Source: Candidatus Gastranaerophilales bacterium (GTDB taxonomy: Bacteria; Cyanobacteriota; Vampirovibrionia; Gastranaerophilales; Gastranaerophilaceae). Taken from it: a DNA stretch of 64,000 nucleotides. Both the position numbers and the translations under genes were made by a program. Positions 39,841 through 47,968 of the stretch are shown here, one piece after another. The stretch lies in contig CALUVR010000006.1 of assembly GCA_944324285.1 (NCBI GenBank), positions 19,870 through 83,869 on the forward strand. Direction: 5' to 3'. The notes under the pieces are model-generated. The model was not told the DNA's origin. It was given only the letters and a program-made list of their open reading frames with translations, and did no database searches. Every line of letters starts with the position of its first letter. The stretch's first letter is position 1.

Positions 39841-42723
39841 ATGGATTGTTTTTTTAGAGATTATCACGAAGCCTTATTTAAATGTAATAAGCCTTACCAG
39901 TACGTAGGCGGAGAATTTTTATCTTATAACAAGGATTTCGATAGTGCAAAAGTAAGGTTTGCATTTTGTTTTCCTGATAAATATGAAATCGGGATAAGTA
40001 ATCTCGGGGTAAGGGTTTTATATGATTTAGTCAACCGGCATGAAGGGTTTATGGCGGATAGAGCATATGCGCCGGAACCTGATTTTAAGCCAAAAGAACT
40101 TTACGGACTGGAAAGTAAAAGAAGGATAAAAGATTTTGATGCGGTCGGGTTTTCGCTCCAATATGAAATGGCATATCCGACTGTATTAAAAATGCTTGAG
40201 ATGGCGGGAATTCCGTATAAAAACGCTGACCGCACAGATGATGACCCGATAATTATAGCAGGCGGCCCTTGCGCATTTAACCCGCTGCCTTTAGCGGATT
40301 TTATAGACGTATTTATGATAGGGGACGGAGAGGACAGTATTATTGAGGTATGCGAAATTTTAGAAAAAACAAAGGGCATGCCGCGAGAAGAAAGAATTAA
40401 AGCATTATGCGAAAAAATCCCCCCTGCCGTGAGTTCGTCAAATAAACCCCTCCTCGAAATCAAAGATTTCGGTCCTCCCTCAAGGGGAGGACAAAAGCAG
40501 GTGCATCCTGATACAGGAAAACAAAGATCCGGAGGGTTTACTGAACAATCCGGACGCAGTGAAATTTTCCTCGCCCCTTGCGGGAGAGGGTGTCACGAAG
40601 TGACAGGTGAGGGGTTCAAAAATAGCGGACGATGGTCAAAACTCACAGGCGGCACGGTTACCAAACGGATTGCGCAATTAACTTACGAAACAGCCCTGAA
40701 ATCTTATCCTATACCGTTTTCGTCATCGGTTCAGGATAGAGCTGTAGTGGAAATCAGAAGAGGCTGCGGAAGAATGTGCCGTTTCTGCCAGCCCGGACAC
40801 GTGACACTTCCTATAAGAGAGCGTTCAGCAGAAGATATTATTAAAATCGCAAAAGAACTCGTTAAAAATACCGGTTATGACGAATATTCGCTTCTTTCGC
40901 TTTCTTCAAACGATTATGCGAATATAAATGAAGTTATAAAAGAACTTGCCATTGATTTTAATAAGAAAAAAATCTCCGTATCGCTCCCGAGCCAGCGAAT
41001 TGACGGGTTTAACCTAGAACTTGCAAATCTTGTGCAGAGTGTAAGAAAATCCACAATGACACTTGCGCCGGAAGCAGGTTCCCAGCGGCTTCGCGACGTT
41101 ATCAAGAAAAATATCACTGAAGAGATGATTTTAAATGCAGTTACAACGCTTTACGAAAACGGCTGGTCGAGGATTAAGTTTTACTTTATATGCGGACTTC
41201 CGACAGAAACTTTGGATGATATGGATGAAATGGCAGAACTTTTCAGAAAAATCCGTCACCGCTGCCGCATGATAAAAAAAGAAAAAGGGTTAACTCACGG
41301 CATGGAATTAACCTGTACGCTTTCGATTTTTGTACCGAAACCGTTCACCCCGTTCCAGTGGTGCCCTCAGATGAATTTAGACAAAGTCACCGAACACATA
41401 AAATATTTAAAAGAACAAGTTAAGACAATTAAGGGTGTAAAAATTAATTACCACGAAAAATACGTATCGCAGCTTGAAGCCGTCCTGACGCGCGGCGACG
41501 AAAGCCTTTGCAAGTACATAGAAGCTCTTTATAAAAAAGGCTGCTACCTTGATGCTTGGGGAGAATATTTTAATAAAGATATCTGGTATGAAACCGCGGA
41601 AGAACTCGGGATTAATCTTGCAGAACTTGCAGAAAAAGAGTATGACTTAGAAAAACCGCTTCCGTGGGATTTTATAAACATCGGTGTTGATAAAGAATGG
41701 TTCCAAAATGAATACAAAAACGCCCTCGCCCCTTGCGGGAGAGGGTGTCGCGAAGCGACGGGTGAGGGGTCACATATCGTTCCGACATGCCAGACCGGCT
41801 GCGTAAACTGCGGTGTTTGTAAGAATTTAAAAACTCATAAAGTTATGGCAAAACCGTATAAAGCCGCCGCTGATGCCTGCAATGACGTTGAGGCTAACTT
41901 TTCAACCAAAAGCACCCCTCACCCCTACCCCTCTCCCGCAAGGGGCAAGGGGAAGAGCAAAAAGCCGGATTGCTTTGCTGATGCTCATAATGACGTTGAG
42001 GTTACCCATATACAGCAAGTGGCAAAAGAACTTCACACGTCACCCCTCACTCTTCACCCGATAAAATTTCGCATCAAGCTTACCAAAACAGGAATTTTAA
42101 AATATTTCTCCCATCTGGATTGGCAGAATACCTTTTTGAAAGCGCTGGCGCGTACGGATTTGAATGTCGCGTTTACTCAAGGGTTTAACCCGACAATGAA
42201 AGTATCACTGGGGATTGCTCTCCCGCTTTTTGAAGAAAGTATCACAGAACTTGTTGATATTGAACTTTTAGACAACATTACACCGGAAGAACTTAAACTA
42301 AAGTTGGAAAAAGTTCTCCCGCCGCAATCAGAAATACTAAGTATTGTTAAAATTGATAAATCTGCTCCCGCTATTGATATTACGGCACAATGGGCGGAAT
42401 ATGAGATAACTTCTGTAAATGAAAATCTTTACGATTTTGACAAATTAAAGTATAATACAGACAGAGTTTTGTCTTTCGAAGAAATTTTTATCGAAAAGAA
42501 AAACAAAAAAGGTTTAATCAAAAAAACAGACATAAAACCGGCAATTATGTCACACAGATATGAAGGTAAAAGTCTGTTCATAGTACTAAAAACTGGTCAG
42601 AGTACCGGAGATAATGCAATATCCGCATTAAGGGCTGACGTTTTAATGAACGTTATTGCGCCGGATGTATTGTTTAATATCAAACGTACACGGTTCTTTG
42701 ACAAAGATTTAAGAGAATTATAA
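39841..42723 (+). CDS. TIGR03960-type radical SAM protein fused to DUF2344, with in-frame repeats
   Basis: A 960-aa fusion. The N-terminal part (1-300) is the B12-binding-like domain of the TIGR03960 group (FAFCFPDKYEIGISNLGVRV), the radical SAM core has VEIRRGCGRMCRFC with cysteines 309, 313 and 316, and the C-terminal 240 residues (KFRIKLTKTGILKYFSHLDW) are DUF2344/TIGR03936. The fusion itself is normal for the family and precedes RNase E/G as in many genomes, hinting at an RNA-modification or ribosome-related role. Odd: four palindromic intergenic repeats are inserted without breaking the frame, adding roughly 70 residues before the SAM core and about 70 around the domain junction. Confidence 0.9.
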   Translation: MDCFFRDYHEALFKCNKPYQYVGGEFLSYNKDFDSAKVRFAFCFPDKYEIGISNLGVRVLYDLVNRHEGFMADRAYAPEPDFKPKELYGLESKRRIKDFDAVGFSLQYEMAYPTVLKMLEMAGIPYKNADRTDDDPIIIAGGPCAFNPLPLADFIDVFMIGDGEDSIIEVCEILEKTKGMPREERIKALCEKIPPAVSSSNKPLLEIKDFGPPSRGGQKQVHPDTGKQRSGGFTEQSGRSEIFLAPCGRGCHEVTGEGFKNSGRWSKLTGGTVTKRIAQLTYETALKSYPIPFSSSVQDRAVVEIRRGCGRMCRFCQPGHVTLPIRERSAEDIIKIAKELVKNTGYDEYSLLSLSSNDYANINEVIKELAIDFNKKKISVSLPSQRIDGFNLELANLVQSVRKSTMTLAPEAGSQRLRDVIKKNITEEMILNAVTTLYENGWSRIKFYFICGLPTETLDDMDEMAELFRKIRHRCRMIKKEKGLTHGMELTCTLSIFVPKPFTPFQWCPQMNLDKVTEHIKYLKEQVKTIKGVKINYHEKYVSQLEAVLTRGDESLCKYIEALYKKGCYLDAWGEYFNKDIWYETAEELGINLAELAEKEYDLEKPLPWDFINIGVDKEWFQNEYKNALAPCGRGCREATGEGSHIVPTCQTGCVNCGVCKNLKTHKVMAKPYKAAADACNDVEANFSTKSTPHPYPSPARGKGKSKKPDCFADAHNDVEVTHIQQVAKELHTSPLTLHPIKFRIKLTKTGILKYFSHLDWQNTFLKALARTDLNVAFTQGFNPTMKVSLGIALPLFEESITELVDIELLDNITPEELKLKLEKVLPPQSEILSIVKIDKSAPAIDITAQWAEYEITSVNENLYDFDKLKYNTDRVLSFEEIFIEKKNKKGLIKKTDIKPAIMSHRYEGKSLFIVLKTGQSTGDNAISALRADVLMNVIAPDVLFNIKRTRFFDKDLREL
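40447..40490. repeat. Palindromic repeat inside the radical SAM gene (type 1)
   Basis: CCCCTCCTCGAAATC-AAA-GATTTCG followed by CCTCCC-TCAA-GGGGAGG. The first 25 nt occur in reverse orientation in the intergenic island near 63351-63376. Confidence 0.8.
40569..40614. repeat. Palindromic repeat inside the radical SAM gene (type 2)
   Basis: CCTCGCCCCTTGCGGGAGAG, TGTCACGAAGTGACA hairpin, GGTGAGGGG; translated as LAPCGRGCHEVTGEG. Confidence 0.85.
41723..41769. repeat. Palindromic repeat inside the radical SAM gene (type 2, second copy)
   Basis: Same modules as 40569-40614 with hairpin GTCGCGAAGCGAC; translated as LAPCGRGCREATGEG just before the CxxxCxxCGxC cluster. Confidence 0.85.
41914..41952. 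repeat. Palindromic repeat inside the radical SAM gene (type 2, reversed, no inner hairpin)
   Basis: CCCCTCACCCCTACCCCTCT then CCCGCAAGGGGCAAGGGG; opposite orientation to the other type-2 copies and still open, translated as PHPYPSPARGKG. It is flanked by a 30-bp imperfect duplication (GCTGATG...AATGACGTTGAGG at 41871 and 41979). Confidence 0.8.
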
Positions 42724-42735
42724 GGATTTAAAAAG

Positions 42736-44568
42736 ATGGCAAACAACAACAGAAATTTTAAAGAGCAGCAAAATCAAGGGAAAAAAATTATCATTGCTGA
42801 AAGAGATAATATCGCAGCAGTTCTGGAAAACGGCAAAGTAACAGATTTTTTCATCCATAGAGGAGAAGTCTTACTCGGAGATGTTTACCTCGCAACAGTT
42901 GACAATATTCTACCTAGTATTGACGCGGCATTCGTAAACGTCGGAACTGACAAAATGGGCTTTTTGCACGCTCAGGACGTTATGGGTAAAGGCACCTTAA
43001 AAGAAAAACTTAAACCGAAACAAAAACTCATCGTTCAGGTTGTAAAAGAACCTACAGGGCACAAAGGTCCTAGGGTTACGACAGAAATCAGCCTTCCCGG
43101 AAGATTTCTCGTTCTTATGCCTTATGAACCGGGCGTCAGCGTAAGTAAAAAAATTGAAAATTCAAGAGAACGTGCGAGATTAAAAGCTATTATGAATTTA
43201 ATCAAGCCTGTAGGCGTCGGCGTAATCATTAGAACAGAAGCAGAAGGTCAATCAGAAGCTGATATTCAGGAAGATTTGGAAATTCTTCTTGAAAAATGGA
43301 ACAACATTATAACAGCGGCTGAAACAATGACTCCGCCGAACTTAATCTACAGGGATCAGGATTTACTCTACAGAGTAATCCGTGAAGCCTGCACGGAAGA
43401 TGTTAAAGAAATCGTTGTTGATACGGCTTTTGCAATGAGCCGTGTTCAAAACATTCTCCAGAACTGGCACATTAATAAAAATATTGAAGTAACACTTTAT
43501 AAAGGCACAGAACCGCTTCTTGTGGCTTATGATATCCATAAAGAAATTAAAGCCGCACTAAATGTAAAAGTGAATATGCCGTCCGGTGGTTACTTATACA
43601 TCCAGCAAACAGAAGCATTAACCGTAATCGACGTTAACAGCGGTAAATTTACAAGTTCCTCAACTCAGGATGAAACAATTCTGAAAACAAATATTGAAGC
43701 TGTTCATGAGATTGCTCGTCAGCTTCGACTAAGAAACATCGGCGGTATGATTATCGTTGACTTTATTGATATGATGTCCCGCGCAGATAAGCTTGCAATG
43801 CTCGAAGAACTTGAAATTGCGCTTGAACCTGATAAAGCAAAACCTCAGGTCGGGCAGCTTTCTGATTTAGGGCTTGTTGAATTAACCCGCCATCGTCAGG
43901 GTCAGTCATTATCAGAAATCTTCACGAAAAAATGCCCTCACTGTCAGGGCACAGGATGTTCTGTTATAGACTTTAACTTTGCAACCCCAACCGCAGAAGG
44001 CGAATATAGAGCAAAAGCCGCTAAATTGAAACTTCCTGTAAGTAATTTCAAGAAAAACAATAACAATAAACAGAAACCTCAGACGGAGGAAACTCCTGTT
44101 GAAATAACAGAACAAATTCCGACACCTGAAATTGAAGTTGAAAATCCGTCAACAGTTGCAGTTCAGGAAGTTGAAAAAGCAGATAAAAAGCGTAGAGGAA
44201 GAAAAACCCGTTTTGACAAAAAGAAAGCTGATCAGGTTGAAACTCCGCTTGCCGTAACTGATGAAATCCACACCGCAGAAACTGTTTTAAAAGTTAATGA
44301 GGAAATTAAACCTGAGATTTCTGAAGAATTGATAGAAGCCAAAGCTGCAGCGGCAGAAAAACAAGCAGAAACGATTCCTGCAGCAGAACCTGCAGAAGAG
44401 CTGGTTATTGCGCAAGACGCAGCAACAGAACAGCCGCAGGAAGAAGTTAAAGAAGAAAAACCTAAACGAACAAGAAGACCTAACAGAGGCGCCTCAAAAC
44501 GGACTAGAAGCACTAGAAGCAAAAAAGCATCAACAAGTGAGGAAGAAGTTGAAACTCAAGAAGTTTAG
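42736..44568 (+). CDS. rng: Ribonuclease E/G family endoribonuclease
   Basis: A 610-aa RNase E/G. Landmarks: S1 domain (RGEVLLGDVYLATVDNILPS), first-domain RxxxxxGRFLVL, the catalytic VIDVNSGKF with metal-binding Asp and a second Asp in MIIVDFIDMM, and the zinc-link CPHCQGTGC. The catalytic part ends near residue 420; the remainder is a low-complexity tail, Glu/Ala-rich then Arg/Lys-rich (KRTRRPNRGASKRTRSTRSK), as in cyanobacterial RNase E/G where basic tails bind RNA or partners. It lies 12 nt after the radical SAM gene. E versus G cannot be decided by eye. Confidence 0.92.
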   Translation: MANNNRNFKEQQNQGKKIIIAERDNIAAVLENGKVTDFFIHRGEVLLGDVYLATVDNILPSIDAAFVNVGTDKMGFLHAQDVMGKGTLKEKLKPKQKLIVQVVKEPTGHKGPRVTTEISLPGRFLVLMPYEPGVSVSKKIENSRERARLKAIMNLIKPVGVGVIIRTEAEGQSEADIQEDLEILLEKWNNIITAAETMTPPNLIYRDQDLLYRVIREACTEDVKEIVVDTAFAMSRVQNILQNWHINKNIEVTLYKGTEPLLVAYDIHKEIKAALNVKVNMPSGGYLYIQQTEALTVIDVNSGKFTSSSTQDETILKTNIEAVHEIARQLRLRNIGGMIIVDFIDMMSRADKLAMLEELEIALEPDKAKPQVGQLSDLGLVELTRHRQGQSLSEIFTKKCPHCQGTGCSVIDFNFATPTAEGEYRAKAAKLKLPVSNFKKNNNNKQKPQTEETPVEITEQIPTPEIEVENPSTVAVQEVEKADKKRRGRKTRFDKKKADQVETPLAVTDEIHTAETVLKVNEEIKPEISEELIEAKAAAAEKQAETIPAAEPAEELVIAQDAATEQPQEEVKEEKPKRTRRPNRGASKRTRSTRSKKASTSEEEVETQEV

Positions 44569-44896
44569 TTTAATTCTAATACTCGGATTAATAATTGTAA
44601 TATCGGCAAATGCAGGTATTTGTACGGAAGATATTGCCCGGCACGTACCTGCTGCCGTCAATACAATTCCGGCAAAAGAAAGTTCCGGAATAAGCCTCAC
44701 TATGACAAAATTTATTATTACAATGGTTGGAGTTATTCTATCGTCTGTCGTAATCTGGCTGGGGCTGACAATTTATAATAAATTTTTTGTCAAAAACCAT
44801 TTTAAACAAACTCCAATTGACGAAGATACAATGAATACACCAAAAACTATTGATGAAGCCGTTACATTTTTCATAAAGAAAAACAGGTTAAAATAA
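44549..44896 (+). CDS. Exported/membrane-anchored small protein, TTG start inside rng
   Basis: A 115-aa protein. The TTG at 44549 has GAGG 6 nt upstream and yields a clean signal sequence MKLKKFSLILILGLIIVISANA; longer in-frame starts give implausible Arg/Lys-rich ends that are only the rng tail in another frame. A second hydrophobic helix (FIITMVGVILSSVVIWLGLT) follows at about 52-75, then a cytoplasmic tail. It overlaps the rng stop by 20 nt and is followed 1 nt later by another membrane protein, so the three are coupled. Function unknown. Confidence 0.65.
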   Translation: MKLKKFSLILILGLIIVISANAGICTEDIARHVPAAVNTIPAKESSGISLTMTKFIITMVGVILSSVVIWLGLTIYNKFFVKNHFKQTPIDEDTMNTPKTIDEAVTFFIKKNRLK

Positions 44897-44897
44897 A

Positions 44898-45116
44898 ATG
44901 AAACAACTTTCAGCAAGCGGGGCTATAGGATTATTACTGACAATGCTTATTATCGCATTGTTGTTTATAATGCTTATGCCATCAATAAAGAATTCAGGAG
45001 GCACAAATTTAAATGTTTCTCCAATAAAGCACGAAACTCTTGAAGATGAAATAAATCAAAAACTGAATGAAATTCAGAATATGAGGAACCAGTCAATCCA
45101 GCCGATTGTTAATTAA
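44898..45116 (+). CDS. Small single-pass membrane protein
   Basis: A 72-aa protein: MKQLSASGAIGLLLTMLIIA then LLFIMLMPSIKNSGG form one N-terminal helix, followed by a hydrophilic helical tail (HETLEDEINQKLNEIQNMRN). It starts 1 nt after the preceding gene, at the end of the radical SAM-rng operon. Possibly a membrane partner of the neighbouring protein. No family recognised. Confidence 0.65.
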   Translation: MKQLSASGAIGLLLTMLIIALLFIMLMPSIKNSGGTNLNVSPIKHETLEDEINQKLNEIQNMRNQSIQPIVN

Positions 45117-45149
45117 TTCCATTCAGGACATATACATACAATTCTACAT

Positions 45150-45195
45150 AAGGGAATAGACCAGCGCATCTTGTTGTGTACGTGTCTATTTCCTT
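45150..45195. promoter_or_regulatory. Inverted repeat upstream of the XRE gene
   Basis: AAGGGAATAGAC (45150-45161) and GTCTATTTCCTT (45184-45195) match 11 of 12 positions, 22 nt apart, ending just before the extended -10 TGTTATAAT (45197-45205). Candidate autoregulatory operator pair. Confidence 0.5.
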
Positions 45196-45211
45196 ATGTT
45201 ATAATTATAGT

Positions 45212-45451
45212 ATGATTGAAAAAGAATTTTGTAAAAGTGTAGGATCTGCTATAAGAAACCTGCGTATTGCGCGAGGGTTCTCTAATTTGACGGAATTTGC
45301 TTTGAAAAATAACATTCCTTCCTCGACTCTTTCAAGAATAGAAATCGGCGAAAATGAAGCACAGCTCAATAATCTTAAAAAAATTGCCGACGGGCTTGGT
45401 ATATCACTGTCTGCATTATTTAAACATGTTGAAACCTATTTGACAAAATAA
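45212..45451 (+). CDS. XRE-family regulator, leaderless start
   Basis: A 79-aa helix-turn-helix protein: SVGSAIRNLRIARGFSNLTE, FALKNNIPSSTLSRIEIGEN, EAQLNNLKKIADGLGISLSA. It resembles the XRE protein at 52356-52619 more than the one at 33963. The ATG at 45212 is preferred over upstream in-frame codons because a perfect TATAAT in an extended -10 ends 6 nt before it and no ribosome site exists. No pilin gene adjoins this copy; the convergent neighbour is a matrixin-like protease. Confidence 0.82.
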   Translation: MIEKEFCKSVGSAIRNLRIARGFSNLTEFALKNNIPSSTLSRIEIGENEAQLNNLKKIADGLGISLSALFKHVETYLTK

Positions 45452-45474
45452 AAAGCCTCTTATGTGAGGCTCGT
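45448..45474 (-). terminator. Terminator after the matrixin-like gene
   Basis: Minus strand: GAGCCTC-ACATAA-GAGGCTTTTTATTTT. Confidence 0.75.
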
Positions 45475-45497
45475 AATTGGTAGGTAGTGTAAGTTTT

Positions 45498-46010
45498 TTA
45501 TTTATATAATTTTTCTAACTCTTTTCTGTCATCTATTGAAATGTTATTTATTTCACCGGAAATCGGGCGCATTATGCTGTTATATTTTTGACTGTGCTGA
45601 AGCCCGAGCGCGTGTCCTATTTCGTGAAGCATTACTCTGTAGTATTCATCATCAGTCAGTATCCGCTGGTATTTTGTCTTGTTTGCAAGGTTTATTTCCG
45701 CTTTACTTATTTTTATATTATCTTCGTTTAACTGATATTGTGTCCTGCAAATGCCGACGGCACTCCCCGGAAGATGTTCCACAAAATCCGCCGTAATTTC
45801 AGCGTTTTCTTTGTTTTCTACATAGTTAAATCTTACGAAATCGTTCGTAATCTGCTGCCATTTGTTGAATGCTTTTTTCATGATATAGTATTTGGGATTT
45901 TGGGTTATATAAACATCAAAAGACCTGTCATCCCACCTGGGTAGTTGTTCAGTTGCAGCGCTGATGCACGTAAAAAACGTTAAAAATATTATCAAAAAAA
46001 TTTTTTTCAT
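45498..46010 (-). CDS. Secreted matrixin-like (M10) metalloprotease
   Basis: A 170-aa protein with a signal peptide (MKKIFLIIFLTFFTCISAAT). The zinc motif HEIGHALGLQH at 129-139 (three His ligands and catalytic E130) and the Met-turn SIMRP (M147) are those of metzincins, and the spacing fits the minimal matrixin catalytic domain. No propeptide cysteine switch is evident: a Cys occurs at residue 88 (VGICRT) within the domain. Likely degrades extracellular protein, for example host or microbial matrix. Short gap to the small gene upstream, so possibly co-transcribed. Confidence 0.88.
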   Translation of the reverse strand: MKKIFLIIFLTFFTCISAATEQLPRWDDRSFDVYITQNPKYYIMKKAFNKWQQITNDFVRFNYVENKENAEITADFVEHLPGSAVGICRTQYQLNEDNIKISKAEINLANKTKYQRILTDDEYYRVMLHEIGHALGLQHSQKYNSIMRPISGEINNISIDDRKELEKLYK

Positions 46011-46045
46011 AAACTACTACTCTCTACCTAAATAAGCGCGGAGTT

Positions 46046-46342
46046 TTAGAAATGCATATCAAATTTCGGAGGCATTCCGTTGATTTTTTCATCTTCCATG
46101 CGCATAGCCGTACCTAAGTTAAAGCTTTCAGCAAAGGCTTTATTCATTTCATAAGTAATATCCCCGTTGAATACTTTTTCATTCTCTTCAAGGAAGTTAA
46201 ATAACGGTTCTACCGGTGATTTAACAATATTCGTAAGAGTCCCTTCCGCAAGTTTAATGGTTTTTTCGCCGATTTCCGGAACTTTTACGTTAAACCCGAA
46301 CGGTTTATATGGTCTGTTAAATGAAGCACCTGTTTCTGTCAT
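46046..46342 (-). CDS. Hypothetical protein
   Basis: A 98-aa protein (MTETGASFNRPYKPFGFNVK...). AAGGG lies 11 nt before the ATG. No domain recognised. The N-terminal GASFNRPYKPFG resembles the SFG-type leader seen in other proteins of the window. It precedes the secreted metalloprotease by 35 nt on the same strand and may be its partner or inhibitor; this is a guess from position. Confidence 0.5.
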   Translation of the reverse strand: MTETGASFNRPYKPFGFNVKVPEIGEKTIKLAEGTLTNIVKSPVEPLFNFLEENEKVFNGDITYEMNKAFAESFNLGTAMRMEDEKINGMPPKFDMHF

Positions 46343-46433
46343 ATCAAAATACCCTTATCTTTAACTAAGAACATTTATGGTATCGGCTTTTTTTTTGAAA
46401 AAATTCAGGTTTTGCTTCAAAAATTTACAATTG

Positions 46434-47900
46434 TTAATATTTACGTTGTTTTTTCTTTGGTTTTACTTTGACTTGAGGTTTAATAATGCTGTTAAGTGCA
46501 GAGGTGTCTATTTTTCTGCCGCTTTGTTCCTGAAAGGTTGCTACCTGTTCAAGGGCATCTTCCACTGATAACAGTCCCTCTTTTACAACCTGGAATATTT
46601 CGTTAAAATATTTTTGCGGATTGCGCGGATTGTAATGGTTTAATACAACGTTCATATTGCGGTTGCTTCTCACGAAGTTATTGTCAAAAGCACAGCTTAA
46701 CGCATAATTACCAATTACATTCTGCCCGTTGTCGTATTTTGTTTTTAGATGCTCAATAGTGACGGTTGACGGAAAAAGCAGGTTGTGACCAATTTTTTCG
46801 GAAGATGCTCCTGCGTGTTTTGCAATAAATGAGTATGGATTTTCCATAGATGTCGGAAGGTCTTTTGTTATATTAAGCATTTTTCTTTTTAATGCTTCAT
46901 CAGGCAGTCCGTCTAAGGCTTCGTTGAGGTCATAGCGGAAGGTTTTGTTGCTGAACGGAACTTTTACAGGCAGTCCTATAATCTCATTTACAGCCCGGTC
47001 GCAGAGTTCAATAATATCGTTTCTGCTTAATTTCTGTCCGGCGAGTCTTATTGCGTATATTATCTGGAGCATTATGGAATCTTTTGCAGGCGGGACTTCT
47101 TTAAGGAAGGCTTTTACACTGTTTTTGTATTTCGTATTAATATCATAAATTTTAAAGAGAAGTTTTTCCGGAATTTCTTCATCTTTATTTTTAAAAGTAG
47201 GATGGGTAAGGTAGCCGGCTTTTGATATCATAATGTTTTTAAGCCGGTCGTTGCCTACGGTTTTGCACATATTGTAGAGGTTATAATTGAATTCTTTTGC
47301 ACTGAATTCATTAATAAAAGGTTTATCTTTTAATTTATATTCCTGAATTTTCATAAAGGCGTCAAACCTTTCTTTGTATTCAGGCGGTAGATTTTTAGCG
47401 CTGTTATATAGTTTATCAAACAATGGCTTTTGGGATTTTCTCAAATTCCTCATTGCTCTCGGATAGAGTGTAAGCATAACCTGTTCCAGCGTAGTCTGAG
47501 GGGATTGCTGAGCATATTTCGAAATCATCTTGTAGACTTTTCTGTGTGCCTCATGCATTGAAGGATAATATTTTTTAGTTTTATTTATAAATGAGTTTAT
47601 GGGTTCTGAAAATACTCCGCCTTTTTCAAGTCTGTTAAGTTCTTCTTCATCAACCAGAACTTTGTTGCAGTATATACAGTGCATTGTGCGTGTTCTTACA
47701 AGACGTTTAAATTTTGATTGGCTTGTAATAAGGTTTGCACCAAAAGATATTTCGGGCGAGGTTTTTGTGAATGTGTCCGCTGATATAAGGTTATGGGAAG
47801 CAGGATGAATGTATAAACTATTAAGCGGAGAGGGGTTATCCTTCTGTCCAGTAGTATTTTTTAACCCTGTATAAAATGCGTTTATCCCAAAAATTTTCAT
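46434..47900 (-). CDS. HNH-endonuclease-like protein with SFG-type leader
   Basis: A 488-aa basic protein. The leader (1-50) is Ser/Thr/Asn/Pro-rich and ends in PEISFGAN (49-56). A CxxC (MHCIYCNKVL) near residue 76 and a late TVTIEHLKTKYDNGQNVIGN, YALSCAFDNNFVRSNRNMN (about 390-430) together form an HNH-like beta-beta-alpha metal pattern (EHL...G.N..GNY.L.C..N..RSN), split by about 300 mostly helical residues. It could be a nuclease or a nuclease-fold protein. GGAG precedes the ATG by 13 nt. Function otherwise unknown. Confidence 0.5.
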   Translation of the reverse strand: MKIFGINAFYTGLKNTTGQKDNPSPLNSLYIHPASHNLISADTFTKTSPEISFGANLITSQSKFKRLVRTRTMHCIYCNKVLVDEEELNRLEKGGVFSEPINSFINKTKKYYPSMHEAHRKVYKMISKYAQQSPQTTLEQVMLTLYPRAMRNLRKSQKPLFDKLYNSAKNLPPEYKERFDAFMKIQEYKLKDKPFINEFSAKEFNYNLYNMCKTVGNDRLKNIMISKAGYLTHPTFKNKDEEIPEKLLFKIYDINTKYKNSVKAFLKEVPPAKDSIMLQIIYAIRLAGQKLSRNDIIELCDRAVNEIIGLPVKVPFSNKTFRYDLNEALDGLPDEALKRKMLNITKDLPTSMENPYSFIAKHAGASSEKIGHNLLFPSTVTIEHLKTKYDNGQNVIGNYALSCAFDNNFVRSNRNMNVVLNHYNPRNPQKYFNEIFQVVKEGLLSVEDALEQVATFQEQSGRKIDTSALNSIIKPQVKVKPKKKQRKY

Positions 47901-47921
47901 ATTATATTAAATCTCCATATA

Positions 47922-47960
47922 AAAAATTTTGACAGTTCGTAAAGAAACGTAACTGTCAAA
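47922..47960 (-). terminator. Terminator of the tsaE-tsaB operon
   Basis: Minus strand: TTTGACAGTT...AACTGTCAAA long stem, then ATTTTTT. It lies between tsaB and the HNH-like gene. Confidence 0.8.
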
Positions 47961-47968
47961 TTTAAAAT

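Noticed and set aside
44408..44548. Longer N-terminus for the small membrane protein after rng
   Set aside because: It is the out-of-frame shadow of the Arg/Lys-rich rng tail; the TTG at 44549 gives a clean signal sequence and a ribosome site.
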